Shown here one piece after another: positions 17,058-23,445 of a stretch of DNA of 35,385 nucleotides. The notes beneath the pieces are model-generated. The model saw nothing but the letters and a program-made list of their open reading frames with translations. It was not told the DNA's origin and ran no database searches. The DNA is from a virus. Location of the stretch: IMG/VR virus record IMGVR_UViG_3300027508_000021, positions 1-35,385 of that record. One strand, 5' to 3'. The translations under genes and the position numbers were made by a program. Position 1 is the stretch's first letter, and every line of letters begins with the position of its first letter.

Positions 17058-17647
17058 TACCGAAACCTCACTTTAACAGTCGCATTACTGGCTTTTCCAG
17101 CAGCGATTAGAGCGTCCTGATTTTCCTTTGCGACTTCCTTGCGGTAGTAATCGCGCCACATCATCAGGTCCGTAATGCTCATCTTAGCCAAAGAGCGGCC
17201 CTGAATGCTATAGCTGGAAACATCCTTATCAGCGCGGCCCTCAAGCAGCGACTGAATCTTCTCGACCATGATTAGCGCATGAGATCGATTGTCAGCGCCG
17301 TTTTGATCTAAGTTAGAAAGAAGTTCTATATCACCGTTAGCAACAAGCACCTTAACGCTATCGCTTTTACGGCTAATAAACGCTTGCCAAACATAAGCAC
17401 CAGCAGCCATCGTGTTAGTGATGTTTGAATTAAGGGTGACAAGGAACGACCCGTCAGTCGCTGTCGTGGCAGTAACTACCTTGTCAACCCCACCCCCATT
17501 ACGAAGGCGGATATTGTAAATCAAATCGTAGGATGCAGGAGCGTAGGTATCCGATAGGTCCGCCCGCTTCCACTGCACAAGAGTACCCGCAACAACACTT
17601 GTAGGCTCACTAGCCAGCGCATTGTCTTGACTAAACAGGTTAACCAT
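17057..17647 (-). CDS. Head-tail connector-like protein with gpW-like C-terminus
   Basis: This 196-residue protein starts at the ATG at 17647, which overlaps the upstream small gene by 8 nt; GTG 17653 and TTG 17659 are weaker options. Residues about 10-105 are a beta-sandwich-like domain with VAGTLVQWKRADLSD and GAYVWQAFISRKSDS. The C-terminal 80 residues (EKIQSLLEGRADKDVSSYS, then a SITDLMMWRDYYRKEVAKE helix) resemble gpW-like joining proteins that plug the portal. gpW alone is about 68 residues, so this is an enlarged, two-domain version. It sits just before the portal gene, where lambda W also lies. Confidence 0.6.
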   Translation of the reverse strand: MVNLFSQDNALASEPTSVVAGTLVQWKRADLSDTYAPASYDLIYNIRLRNGGGVDKVVTATTATDGSFLVTLNSNITNTMAAGAYVWQAFISRKSDSVKVLVANGDIELLSNLDQNGADNRSHALIMVEKIQSLLEGRADKDVSSYSIQGRSLAKMSITDLMMWRDYYRKEVAKENQDALIAAGKASNATVKVRFR

Positions 17648-17774
17648 TACCACCCCCAAAAAAAGCGGAGTTCGTGCGCTGACATTTCTTGAGCCGTTTG
17701 CAGTGACGGCCCGGACGACGAATTCTGCGCTTCAGTCGAAGAGAAGGAGCAACAACTTTAGAAGCCTTAGCCAT
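17640..17774 (-). CDS. 44-residue highly basic small protein
   Basis: This short frame has a near-ideal GGAGGT ribosome site 4 nt before its ATG at 17774, and that site lies within the terminase stop region. The protein (MAKASKVVAPSLRLKRRIR as its start) has about 14 Arg/Lys in 44 residues, two Cys spaced by a basic stretch, and a Gly-rich end. Its stop overlaps the next ATG by 8 nt. The charge suggests nucleic acid binding, for example as a packaging or head accessory, but I do not recognise the family. It is likely real because of the start signal and the tight fit between neighbours. Confidence 0.75.
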   Translation of the reverse strand: MAKASKVVAPSLRLKRRIRRPGRHCKRLKKCQRTNSAFFGGGNG

Positions 17775-17775
17775 T

Positions 17776-19644
17776 CTACCTCCAACTGTTAGCGAAGCCA
17801 CCCGATCCCGGTCTTCTAGCTAATTTCTTCGGATCAACCAATGGGTGCGGCTTTTCGGGCCTTGCCACAGGTTGTGCCTTGACAGCTACATTAGCATAGA
17901 ACTTGTTGTAAACGCTATCCAAATTCACGTTCAAAATAGCAAGTGCTGCAATACCGTAAACTCGAACGTCGAGAGCTTCGTTTCTAGTGCGTGTTTTCAC
18001 CCAAACTCTATGCGCAAAACCCTTGTTATACTTAATGATTTGGCGTTCAGCGGTTAACTGCTTGAAGTATTCTGGGTCACGCTCACTTGGGAAGTGGCAA
18101 TAGCCGGGGCCGGGTTCATCAATACGCAGACGCGAATATAGAAGCTCTTTCACCGTATCAACACCGACACCGTAAAGCGGAACTTTGCCAATGTTGTTCT
18201 TTGAAGGTCTGCCAACGATAGGCTTACCTTCGCCACCCACCCCTTTGATGGCAAATACCCGCTGCCGAGTCTTGGCGTAATTGTAAACGGCCCTTGTGTG
18301 GTGACCACCAGAGTCAATGCAGGTGGCACGGACAACCAACTCTTCGCCGCTAGGGTGTTCGTAGGTTGTGCCTATGATGTCGTCTAAATCCTTCCAAATT
18401 TTAGGCGATGATGGGTCACCGTAGATGATATGATAACCGACAGACCAGCATTCCTCCTGCTTTGACCAGCCGATAATCTCGCATTCAAGGCGGTCATCCT
18501 GAACGTCAACGCCAGCCGTCAGCAAAACCACATCTTCAGGGATTTCGTCATATTCTTCGCGTCGTTCGTAGATCGACAGGTCGTCTACACCCTCTCCCTG
18601 ATCCTCCCATGTCTCGCCAAGAAAGGTATTCACAAACGTCTTTAGGCGCATAGGGTCTTTGCGGGCGGCTAGGAACTCTTCCGCTGCGTCCGATAGAACC
18701 GACCAAGGGCTGTACAGTGCGTTCAGATGGAATCCAGCAACCCCATTGAATAGCTCTGTGGCTTCCCAATGACCCTTAGATACGGCCTTACGTCGATCCG
18801 CATCATCCCAAACTGAGCCACAATGTTCGCAGGTGTAGTGTGCAGTCTGGGGCTTACCTTCTTCCCAATGCACATTTGCCCAGCGAAGCTCCTGATGCTC
18901 ACCGCAATCAAAGCACGGAACCATGAACTTGCGTTGGTCGCTTTCCAGATAGGCAGACTCAATCCGGCTGGCATCCTTGTTGGTGGGTGTCGAAACTAGA
19001 ATAATTTTTCGATTCCAGAATGTAGCAGAACGCCTCTTTGCAAGCGCAACTGGGTCCCCTTCTTCGCCAGCAGAGGGCGGATACCTGTCAACTTCGTCAC
19101 ATAACACGACACGGATAGGCCGAGAGGCAAGGCCAGCAGGGCTATTTGCGCCCACCAGAGATAGCGCACCACCCGGAAATATCTTGTGCAGCGCCGTATT
19201 TCCGCTTTCTTTGCCGCGATTATCCTTAATCTTGTCGCGCAAACAGGGAGTAGAACGCAGCAAACCAGCCGTCACACGGTCCTTTGAGAACGACATTGCC
19301 ATGTCCACAGTCGGCTGAAGCATCAGGATTGGTGCTGCATCGTGTGCAATGTGATAGCCAATTGTGTTCAGCAGCATCTCTGACTTACCCAACTGAGCGC
19401 CGCACATCACCACCACCTCCTTGATGGTGGGGTCAGAGCAAGCGTCCATGATGCCGCGTTGGTATTCGGCGCGAGATGTAATCCAGCGACCCGGCTCAGA
19501 TGAGCTTTGGCTATCCAGACGGCGTTCAAGGTCAGCCCATTCGGCAACCGACAGCTTTGGTGGTGGTGTCAGCCGCTTAATAGCTTCTCTAAGTGACTCT
19601 GAAAGCGAAGCACGGGCCTCTGCCGTTTCAAAGTGCGGGATCAT
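17776..19644 (-). CDS. Terminase large subunit, lambda GpA family
   Basis: This 622-residue packaging motor and nuclease has a deviant Walker A CGAQLGKSE (81-89), Walker B VVLCDEVD (179-186; D183, E184), coupling motif LVSTPTNK and a zinc-ribbon with Cys244, 247, 272 and 275. The C-terminal nuclease has GVDVQDDRLECEIIGW and CIDSGGHHT. GpA-family enzymes cut at cos sites, so the virion DNA most likely has cohesive ends. The ATG overlaps the small subunit stop (ATGA). Length is near lambda gpA (641). Confidence 0.95.
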   Translation of the reverse strand: MIPHFETAEARASLSESLREAIKRLTPPPKLSVAEWADLERRLDSQSSSEPGRWITSRAEYQRGIMDACSDPTIKEVVVMCGAQLGKSEMLLNTIGYHIAHDAAPILMLQPTVDMAMSFSKDRVTAGLLRSTPCLRDKIKDNRGKESGNTALHKIFPGGALSLVGANSPAGLASRPIRVVLCDEVDRYPPSAGEEGDPVALAKRRSATFWNRKIILVSTPTNKDASRIESAYLESDQRKFMVPCFDCGEHQELRWANVHWEEGKPQTAHYTCEHCGSVWDDADRRKAVSKGHWEATELFNGVAGFHLNALYSPWSVLSDAAEEFLAARKDPMRLKTFVNTFLGETWEDQGEGVDDLSIYERREEYDEIPEDVVLLTAGVDVQDDRLECEIIGWSKQEECWSVGYHIIYGDPSSPKIWKDLDDIIGTTYEHPSGEELVVRATCIDSGGHHTRAVYNYAKTRQRVFAIKGVGGEGKPIVGRPSKNNIGKVPLYGVGVDTVKELLYSRLRIDEPGPGYCHFPSERDPEYFKQLTAERQIIKYNKGFAHRVWVKTRTRNEALDVRVYGIAALAILNVNLDSVYNKFYANVAVKAQPVARPEKPHPLVDPKKLARRPGSGGFANSWR

Positions 19645-20069
19645 ATACGCTCCGACCTTCTTGGACGACGATTGGGCCTTTTCTTGACTGGAGCCTCTTC
19701 CTCTTGATCGACTGACTCAATCGTTCCGCTTGTACTGATCGGATTTATCGATGGTTCGTAGTTCGCCATTTCAGATAAAGCCTCATGTATCTGCTGCTCA
19801 ATGATCCCCTTCACAACAGCAGCATCATCTTCATTGGCTACCAATGGCGCAATCTTCGTCGGCAATGCAAGGAACTTAGCGCGGCAAGCGTTCAGCACAT
19901 CAGCCCAAGCCTTGATCACATCTTCGGTCAGGCACAGACTCTGCCGTATCTTAGCAAGCTCCATCTCCGCAATTTCAGCGTCCGCGTTCATCTTGCGTGT
20001 GCGGGCAGCATCATAATCAGAGCCTAAGATGACCCCTCCCGTGCTATTCCGCTTAAACTTTTCCTGCAT
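19641..20069 (-). CDS. Terminase small subunit, Nu1-like
   Basis: This is 142 residues from the ATG at 20069, which has an AAAGGG site 5 nt upstream; an in-frame ATG at 20171 would add 34 residues but lacks a ribosome site and adds no recognisable DNA-binding motif. It contains SDYDAARTRKMNADAEIAEM and CLTEDVIKAWADVLNAC followed by FLALPTKIAPLV, the helical core of Nu1-like small terminases. The C-terminus is acidic then strongly basic (KKRPNRRPRRSERI). It would bind the cos region and recruit the large subunit. The usual N-terminal winged HTH is not obvious, which is odd and leaves the start open. Confidence 0.8.
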   Translation of the reverse strand: MQEKFKRNSTGGVILGSDYDAARTRKMNADAEIAEMELAKIRQSLCLTEDVIKAWADVLNACRAKFLALPTKIAPLVANEDDAAVVKGIIEQQIHEALSEMANYEPSINPISTSGTIESVDQEEEAPVKKRPNRRPRRSERI

Positions 20070-20361
20070 AAAGACCCTTTCTACGCAGATATGACATTTT
20101 CTTGCGCTGTTTAAAAGAGGGTCAGACTTAGTGATAAAATCGATTACACGTTTTCCTGTGACAGATTTCATAAGTCTGTGAGTAGATTGCTTGTAGGCTC
20201 AGAATTACCCGTTCGAGCATTCCCCTCAGAAGGACCCGCTTTCTGTCAGCGCCTATCCACCCCCTCCAAGCCCCTCAGAGCCGCGTACAAACGCAAGACG
20301 GCGCTCCAGCATGATACACACTGGAAACGCCGCCTCATCGCTGTACGGGCTTTTAAATAGC
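20070..20361. other. Gap upstream of terminase; candidate cos region
   Basis: This 292-base stretch holds no convincing gene: short frames on both strands lack ribosome sites. In lambda-type phages the cos site lies just upstream of the small terminase gene. A hyphenated inverted repeat is visible: GGCGCTCCAG (20300-20309) facing CTGGAAACGCC (20321-20331), within a GC-rich segment at about 20260-20335. Its rotational symmetry is compatible with a cosN-like nicking site, but cos cannot be proven by eye. The first 102 bases would be coding if the terminase start at 20171 were used. Confidence 0.4.
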
Positions 20362-20529
20362 CTATCCTTTTAGCTCCATCTTAACGACCTTTTGCATGAC
20401 CTTGGTCATTGGGCAGATACCTAGCTCAAGTCGGCTGTAGTGGCGCAGGGTGATACCGATACGCTTGGCTAACTCTTCCTGCGTTAGATTGAGTTCCTTG
20501 CGCCGCTCCTTCATTTCTGCCGGTGTCAT
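20362..20529 (-). CDS. Small XRE/Cro-type HTH protein
   Basis: This 55-residue protein is started at the ATG at 20529, since it overlaps the upstream stop (ATGA) and has AAGGA about 7 nt before it. It contains a full helix-turn-helix: MKERRKELNLTQEELAKRIG then ITLRHYSRLELG, typical of XRE/Cro regulators, with a short C-terminal helix. Being the last gene before the terminase, it may bind DNA near the start of the late genes or the cos gap, but no target is shown. It is too short for a CI-like dimerisation domain. Confidence 0.8.
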   Translation of the reverse strand: MTPAEMKERRKELNLTQEELAKRIGITLRHYSRLELGICPMTKVMQKVVKMELKG

Positions 20530-20633
20530 TTGCGGTCCTTCCATTCACCGTAGGATGCGATGGCAACCATGACGAACAGCCACAGCACGACGAATGCTTC
20601 GAATGGAAGGTAAGGTGAGAGATCGAATAGCAT
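20526..20633 (-). CDS. 35-residue single-pass membrane protein
   Basis: An ATG at 20633 with AAGGGG 7 nt upstream opens a 35-codon frame ending in an ATGA overlap with the HTH gene. The product has a central hydrophobic stretch (FEAFVVLWLFVMVAIAS, about 11-27) flanked by an acidic N-side and a charged C-end (EWKDRK). It is a typical small inner-membrane protein. Function unknown; it could modulate the host envelope or membrane enzymes. The ribosome site matches that of the upstream gene in spacing and sequence, supporting expression. Confidence 0.7.
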   Translation of the reverse strand: MLFDLSPYLPFEAFVVLWLFVMVAIASYGEWKDRK

Positions 20634-20652
20634 TGTAGTTCCCCTTCAAGGT

Positions 20653-20668
20653 GGGGGCCGAAGCCCCC
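20653..20668 (-). terminator. Stem-loop with UUCG tetraloop, no U-tract
   Basis: On the minus strand GGGGGC-TTCG-GCCCCC forms a perfect 6-bp GC stem with the very stable UUCG tetraloop. It begins 6 nt after the stop of the gene at 20674-21099 and lies just upstream of the small membrane protein's ribosome site. No T-run follows, so it may be a transcription pause, an RNA end protector or a processing point rather than a full intrinsic terminator. Confidence 0.6.
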
Positions 20669-20673
20669 TTAGA

Positions 20674-21099
20674 TTAAAACTCTGGATTGCGACGGCTGTG
20701 ATGGCCTGAAACCAGCGACCACATACCGTTATTGATCCATGAACCAGACTCACGACGACGATAGAACTTACGGCCCGTGCTGGTGGTGATGAGCTTGAGG
20801 CTCTTGCTGATGGAGGTGATAACGCCGCAGGGATAGTAGTCACCGTTGAATGCGTAAGATACTTCATCGCCAACAGATGGAGATTCGACAACATCGTAAC
20901 GCGGCGAAACCCATTCACCAGCGTCTGTAGCAATGTAGAGACGGCCAGTCAGCTTGGTTGCGCTATCAGCAATGTGCTGCGCATCTTCAAGGCTGTCAAA
21001 GTCCCAGCGATCATTCCAAGCCTTGCTGTCAGCACCAACAGGAAAGCTGGCAGCGATGGAGATGACTTCGTTGGCGTCGTTCAGGTTAAAGTGCAACAT
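20674..21099 (-). CDS. Hypothetical protein, 141 residues
   Basis: The start at 21099 is chosen for its AAGGGG site; a longer frame to 21162 is open but unsupported. The protein begins MLHFNLNDANEVISIAASF. Residues about 30-55 (WNDRWDFDSLEDAQHIADS) look helical, and about 75-115 (VGDEVSYAFNGDYYPCGVI) resemble a small SH3-like barrel. The C-terminus is basic with RKFYRRRESGSW. I do not recognise the family. The basic beta module hints at nucleic acid binding; this is inference. The gene lies just downstream of a possible promoter/palindrome. Confidence 0.6.
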   Translation of the reverse strand: MLHFNLNDANEVISIAASFPVGADSKAWNDRWDFDSLEDAQHIADSATKLTGRLYIATDAGEWVSPRYDVVESPSVGDEVSYAFNGDYYPCGVITSISKSLKLITTSTGRKFYRRRESGSWINNGMWSLVSGHHSRRNPEF

Positions 21100-21142
21100 T
21101 TCGTATTCCCCTTCGTTTTTGATGAGAGAGGAATACACATAT

Positions 21143-21187
21143 GACATAATGTCGTAAAGCAAAAAATGCAGTGGTGATGCGTTTTTT
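21143..21187 (-). promoter_or_regulatory. Intergenic control region: palindrome and bidirectional hairpin
   Basis: Two elements lie between genes. At 21161-21187 an A-run, short GC stem and T-run (AAAAAA, then GCA..TGC, then TTTTTT) form a terminator-like hairpin immediately after the stop of 21187-21399. At 21143-21153 there is an 11-nt palindrome GACATAATGTC. It resembles the ATTATGAC half-site of the palindrome in the early switch (24516-24528). A leftward promoter in this interval would drive 20674-21099 and genes beyond; no clear -35/-10 pair was found. Confidence 0.35.
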
Positions 21188-21399
21188 TAGTTCACCATGT
21201 GCTTAGGCATCTCGAACTCTAGGATTTCTGCGCATTTGCCAGCCCAGTATCCCCAGTCACATTCGACCTCTAAACCGCTGTCAGGGTCAACTAATGGGCG
21301 ATTAATTGCCTCTAGCTCACGCAGAATAAAGTATAAATCCCAGATGATTCGCAAGGCATCCATGATCACCTCATCATCTTTATGGGATTGCGTCATCAC
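21187..21399 (-). CDS. Small acidic hypothetical protein, 70 residues
   Basis: The ATG overlaps the upstream gene's stop (ATGA). The protein is acidic and Trp-containing (DWGYWAGKCAEILEFEM), with a helical ALRIIWDLYFILRELEAINR segment in the middle. No signal or catalytic motif is seen. Acidic small proteins in early or middle operons often bind host factors, but nothing specific can be said. The stop is followed by a hairpin, suggesting the end of a transcription segment. Confidence 0.6.
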   Translation of the reverse strand: MMTQSHKDDEVIMDALRIIWDLYFILRELEAINRPLVDPDSGLEVECDWGYWAGKCAEILEFEMPKHMVN

Positions 21400-22100
21400 T
21401 TGAACCCTACCTGCCGTCTCATCTGAGCGTCGAACAAGCGTTGGAAGTTAGCCTTCACATAACGCTGAGATGTTCCATAGAAATCGTAGATGGGTTTGTA
21501 GGTCGGTGCGGTCTGAGTAATGGCAAGCTCAACCGTGACTGAGCCAGCAGTCCGACGCGCAATGGCGATAGGCTCAGAGCCACGATACATGACGAAGAAG
21601 TCTGATGTGCGCCGCTTACGTTTGGCTGATGCCGTCGTCTCGTTCATGTTGCCTTTACGCTGCGCCTGAAGCTGGGAGAGCATCCGCTGATACTGCCCGC
21701 CATTCTTCAGTGTCGTGCTATCACCCTTGTTGGTGTACGACCCCGCAGGAATAAGCCCTGCCTTGAACAGAGCTACTTCGTGAGGCTTAAACCGACGCTT
21801 GCCGCCCACGATGTTAGGGGACAAGTATTTGTGGCTTTGACGGCCCTTGGCTTCCTTCTCAGCGAAGTAGACCCCTGCCTTCGTGTAATCGTTACCGGCC
21901 TTGTACGGTGTGCGGGCGCGGATGGCGTTGAGAGTGTATGGCACAACTGACTTGAAGGTCGTCCGCATGACCCGCTGCTGCTCACTACGCAAATCGTAGG
22001 CCAGCTTACCGAATGCCTTGTCAGTGGACTTGTCGATCCCCTTTTCGATCTTAGTTGTCCGCTTGATGACGGCAGCGATGTTGTCAGTGACGTTTATCAT
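21396..22100 (-). CDS. Hypothetical basic protein, possibly minor tail gpZ-like
   Basis: This is 234 residues from the ATG at 22100 (MINVTDNIAAVIKRTTK); a longer open frame to 22196 overlaps the lipoprotein gene and is less likely. It is rich in Lys/Arg and has KSVVPYTLNAIRARTPYK, FFVMYRGSEPIAIARR and a C-terminal RYVKANFQRLFDAQMRRQV helix. The layout (helix, basic linker, strand hairpin, C-terminal helix) recalls lambda Z-like minor tail proteins. But it lies about 10 kb from the tail genes, among early genes, so that guess is weak. It overlaps the lipoprotein gene by 17 nt. Confidence 0.6.
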   Translation of the reverse strand: MINVTDNIAAVIKRTTKIEKGIDKSTDKAFGKLAYDLRSEQQRVMRTTFKSVVPYTLNAIRARTPYKAGNDYTKAGVYFAEKEAKGRQSHKYLSPNIVGGKRRFKPHEVALFKAGLIPAGSYTNKGDSTTLKNGGQYQRMLSQLQAQRKGNMNETTASAKRKRRTSDFFVMYRGSEPIAIARRTAGSVTVELAITQTAPTYKPIYDFYGTSQRYVKANFQRLFDAQMRRQVGFK

Positions 22101-22251
22101 TTGTGTACTTGATGATTTGACGCTGCACCTGTTCAGTTTGCAGACGCGCCATATTCTGACGGATTTGGATGCGCTCTTCGTATGTGACCTGCTCAAACGA
22201 TGCGCAGCCAGTTAACGACGCTCCGATCAAAAGTGCGACAATTCCCTTCAT
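22084..22251 (-). CDS. Small lipoprotein
   Basis: This 55-residue protein starts at the ATG at 22251, with a GGAAGG ribosome site and an ATGA overlap with the gene upstream. It has a short signal peptide with a lipobox-like SLTGC (Cys15 as the candidate lipidated residue), then a helical charged region (TYEERIQIRQNMARLQTEQ). It is probably anchored to a membrane facing the periplasm. It could be an outer-membrane spanin subunit or an exclusion-type lipoprotein. It is not proline-rich like Rz1 and lies far from the endolysin, so spanin identity is doubtful. Confidence 0.7.
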   Translation of the reverse strand: MKGIVALLIGASLTGCASFEQVTYEERIQIRQNMARLQTEQVQRQIIKYTNDKRH

Positions 22252-22418
22252 TTGCCTTCCTTTCTTCTCTTCCACTCGACTATATCCCAGTCGCTTTCAC
22301 CCCAGTCCCAAGGCCTCCAGCGCCACTTCTTTGGTTCAACGCTGCGGACTATATGCCCGTTTCTTAACTTGAGGTCTACAAATTCCGCTTTCGGTGGGAA
22401 TCCCCTGTTGCTTGGCAT
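22248..22418 (-). CDS. 56-residue tryptophan-rich protein
   Basis: A frame from the ATG at 22418 to a TGA that overlaps the lipoprotein ATG encodes MPSNRGFPPKAEFVDLKLRN and, after SVEPKK, a Trp-rich run (WRWRPWDWGESDWD) with six Trp in about 18 residues, ending in a basic tail. The frame has a GGTGAAGAAG sequence upstream of its start. Its 5' half is read over the last 83 nt of the gene at 22336-22566 in another frame. The dense aromatic run, good codon sense and coupled stop support a real gene. Family not known to me; no membrane segment. Confidence 0.72.
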   Translation of the reverse strand: MPSNRGFPPKAEFVDLKLRNGHIVRSVEPKKWRWRPWDWGESDWDIVEWKRRKEGK

Positions 22419-22566
22419 TCTTCTTCACCACCGTGTGCATTCGCTTGATGTAATTAACTGATAGCTTCATCTTGCTGGCTATGCCCTCATAATCGGGCTG
22501 TGGAGACTTACAGAGCATCTTCGTGATGTCATCAAGCTCCTTACCCGTCACAACCCGTTTAGCCAC
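22336..22566 (-). CDS. Small HTH-like protein
   Basis: The GTG at 22566 is chosen because it overlaps the upstream stop by 8 nt (GTGGCTAA); the frame is open further upstream but collides with that gene. The 76-residue product has VTGKELDDITKMLC, then YEGIASKMKLSVNYIKRM, which looks like a helix-turn-helix, then a basic C-terminus. It may be a small DNA-binding regulator. The last third overlaps the Trp-rich gene in another frame, so part of its C-terminus is constrained by both. Confidence 0.6.
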   Translation of the reverse strand: MAKRVVTGKELDDITKMLCKSPQPDYEGIASKMKLSVNYIKRMHTVVKKNAKQQGIPTESGICRPQVKKRAYSPQR

Positions 22567-22708
22567 TGCGCGTCTTTCTAAAATCCAACTCAACCGACTT
22601 CTGTCCATTCTTCTTGCTGACAACGATCTTAGCTGTCGCAAACGTGAAGCAGTTATTGAACCATGTGATGTATTCTTCGACCCCACTGGGTATGCCGTTG
22701 TTCTTCAT
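22559..22708 (-). CDS. 49-residue hypothetical protein
   Basis: An ATG at 22708 with GAGAGG about 6 nt upstream opens 49 codons. The protein starts MKNNGIPSGVEEYITWFNNC and has a helix-like first half and a strand-like second half (KIVVSKKNGQKSVELDF). The start lies 1 nt after the end of the YdaU-like gene, whose last codons carry the ribosome site. The stop overlaps the next GTG by 8 nt. No family recognised. Confidence 0.68.
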   Translation of the reverse strand: MKNNGIPSGVEEYITWFNNCFTFATAKIVVSKKNGQKSVELDFRKTRSG

Positions 22709-22709
22709 A

Positions 22710-23324
22710 TCAACCTCTCAAAATGTAATGCCCGCCCTCAGTACGCCAGATGAGGCACTGCTCTACAGCAATCCTCTTCCATACGTCAGGAGCTTCGTTG
22801 ATCTCATCGTCCGTGATGTTGCGGTCCTTAAGCTTACGCATCCAGACATCATGCACCATCCCCTGACTTGCCTCTTTCAAGTCAAACAGAGCGCCCGCTT
22901 TTTTCGGGAGCGATCTGTTTGATATGGTTTTTGGTTTATGGTTAGTGGTTAGTGGTTTATGGTTAGGGTTACCACTGGCATCCCACTGGGAACCCACTGG
23001 GTTTTCATCCGTAGTTTTTGGCCGTCCTCCGCGTTTTCCGTTAGCACGGTTCTTCTCTGCATTGCGGTGATATTCGGCAATATCGTCATCACAACGAGTG
23101 TGTGTCCAACCATCATCCGACTTCTTGAACATATCCTCAAGCACGGTGGTAACCACATCGATACCAAGTCGCAACCGTCTGGCAACCCACTGGGTTTCGA
23201 GTGGGATAGGAGCCTCAGTTTCGTAGTACATATCAAGCAGCCGACGATAGGCTAAATCCTCTTCGTTTGAGAGGTGGCGCGTCGATCTGGCGTAATCGCC
23301 AATATTGAATTTGTAATAGTGCAT
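22710..23324 (-). CDS. YdaU-like (DUF1376) replication-associated protein
   Basis: This 204-residue protein opens MHYYKFNIGDYARSTRHLSN, then EDLAYRRLLDMYYETEAPIP, the signature of the DUF1376/YdaU family. That family occurs in lambdoid phages at the place of replication initiator genes. The N-terminal about 90 residues are a winged-helix-like domain; a basic linker with KRGGRPKTTDENP follows. The C-terminal part (about 150-204) has DVWMRKLKDRNITDDEI. It may load a helicase or bind the origin, as O-like proteins do. A 16-codon coupled frame precedes it. Confidence 0.75.
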   Translation of the reverse strand: MHYYKFNIGDYARSTRHLSNEEDLAYRRLLDMYYETEAPIPLETQWVARRLRLGIDVVTTVLEDMFKKSDDGWTHTRCDDDIAEYHRNAEKNRANGKRGGRPKTTDENPVGSQWDASGNPNHKPLTTNHKPKTISNRSLPKKAGALFDLKEASQGMVHDVWMRKLKDRNITDDEINEAPDVWKRIAVEQCLIWRTEGGHYILRG

Positions 23325-23325
23325 C

Positions 23326-23376
23326 TCAACCTCCGACGTATTGCGTAGAGGGAGTTATGGCGGTATTTAGAATCAT
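23326..23376 (-). CDS. 16-residue leader-like peptide
   Basis: A minimal frame, MILNTAITPSTQYVGG, has a perfect GGAGG with 7-nt spacing before its ATG at 23376, and its stop is one base upstream of the next ATG (TGAGATG). Its last codons contain the GGAGG used by the YdaU-like gene. It could be a leader peptide whose translation exposes that site. It may also be chance; only the signals and the spacing support it. Confidence 0.45.
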   Translation of the reverse strand: MILNTAITPSTQYVGG

Positions 23377-23445
23377 GGCGTTGCCTCCTGCATGGGCGAT
23401 GTCGGGGTGAGGGTGTCCCAAAGCATCCTCACCCCCATTCATATC

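Noticed and set aside
20070-20171. Extended terminase small subunit starting at 20171
   Set aside because: Kept only as an alternative: the added 34 residues show no HTH and the ATG lacks a ribosome site, while 20069 has one.
20070-20361. Small frames of about 20-30 codons starting near 20327 and 20312
   Set aside because: No ribosome site, poor composition, and not coupled to neighbours.
22101-22196. Extended N-terminus of the protein at 21396-22100
   Set aside because: It lies over the lipoprotein gene and has no ribosome site; the ATG at 22100 is the likelier start.
22084-22251. Outer spanin (Rz1) identity of the small lipoprotein
   Set aside because: It is not proline-rich, not nested in an inner spanin gene, and about 6 kb from the endolysin.
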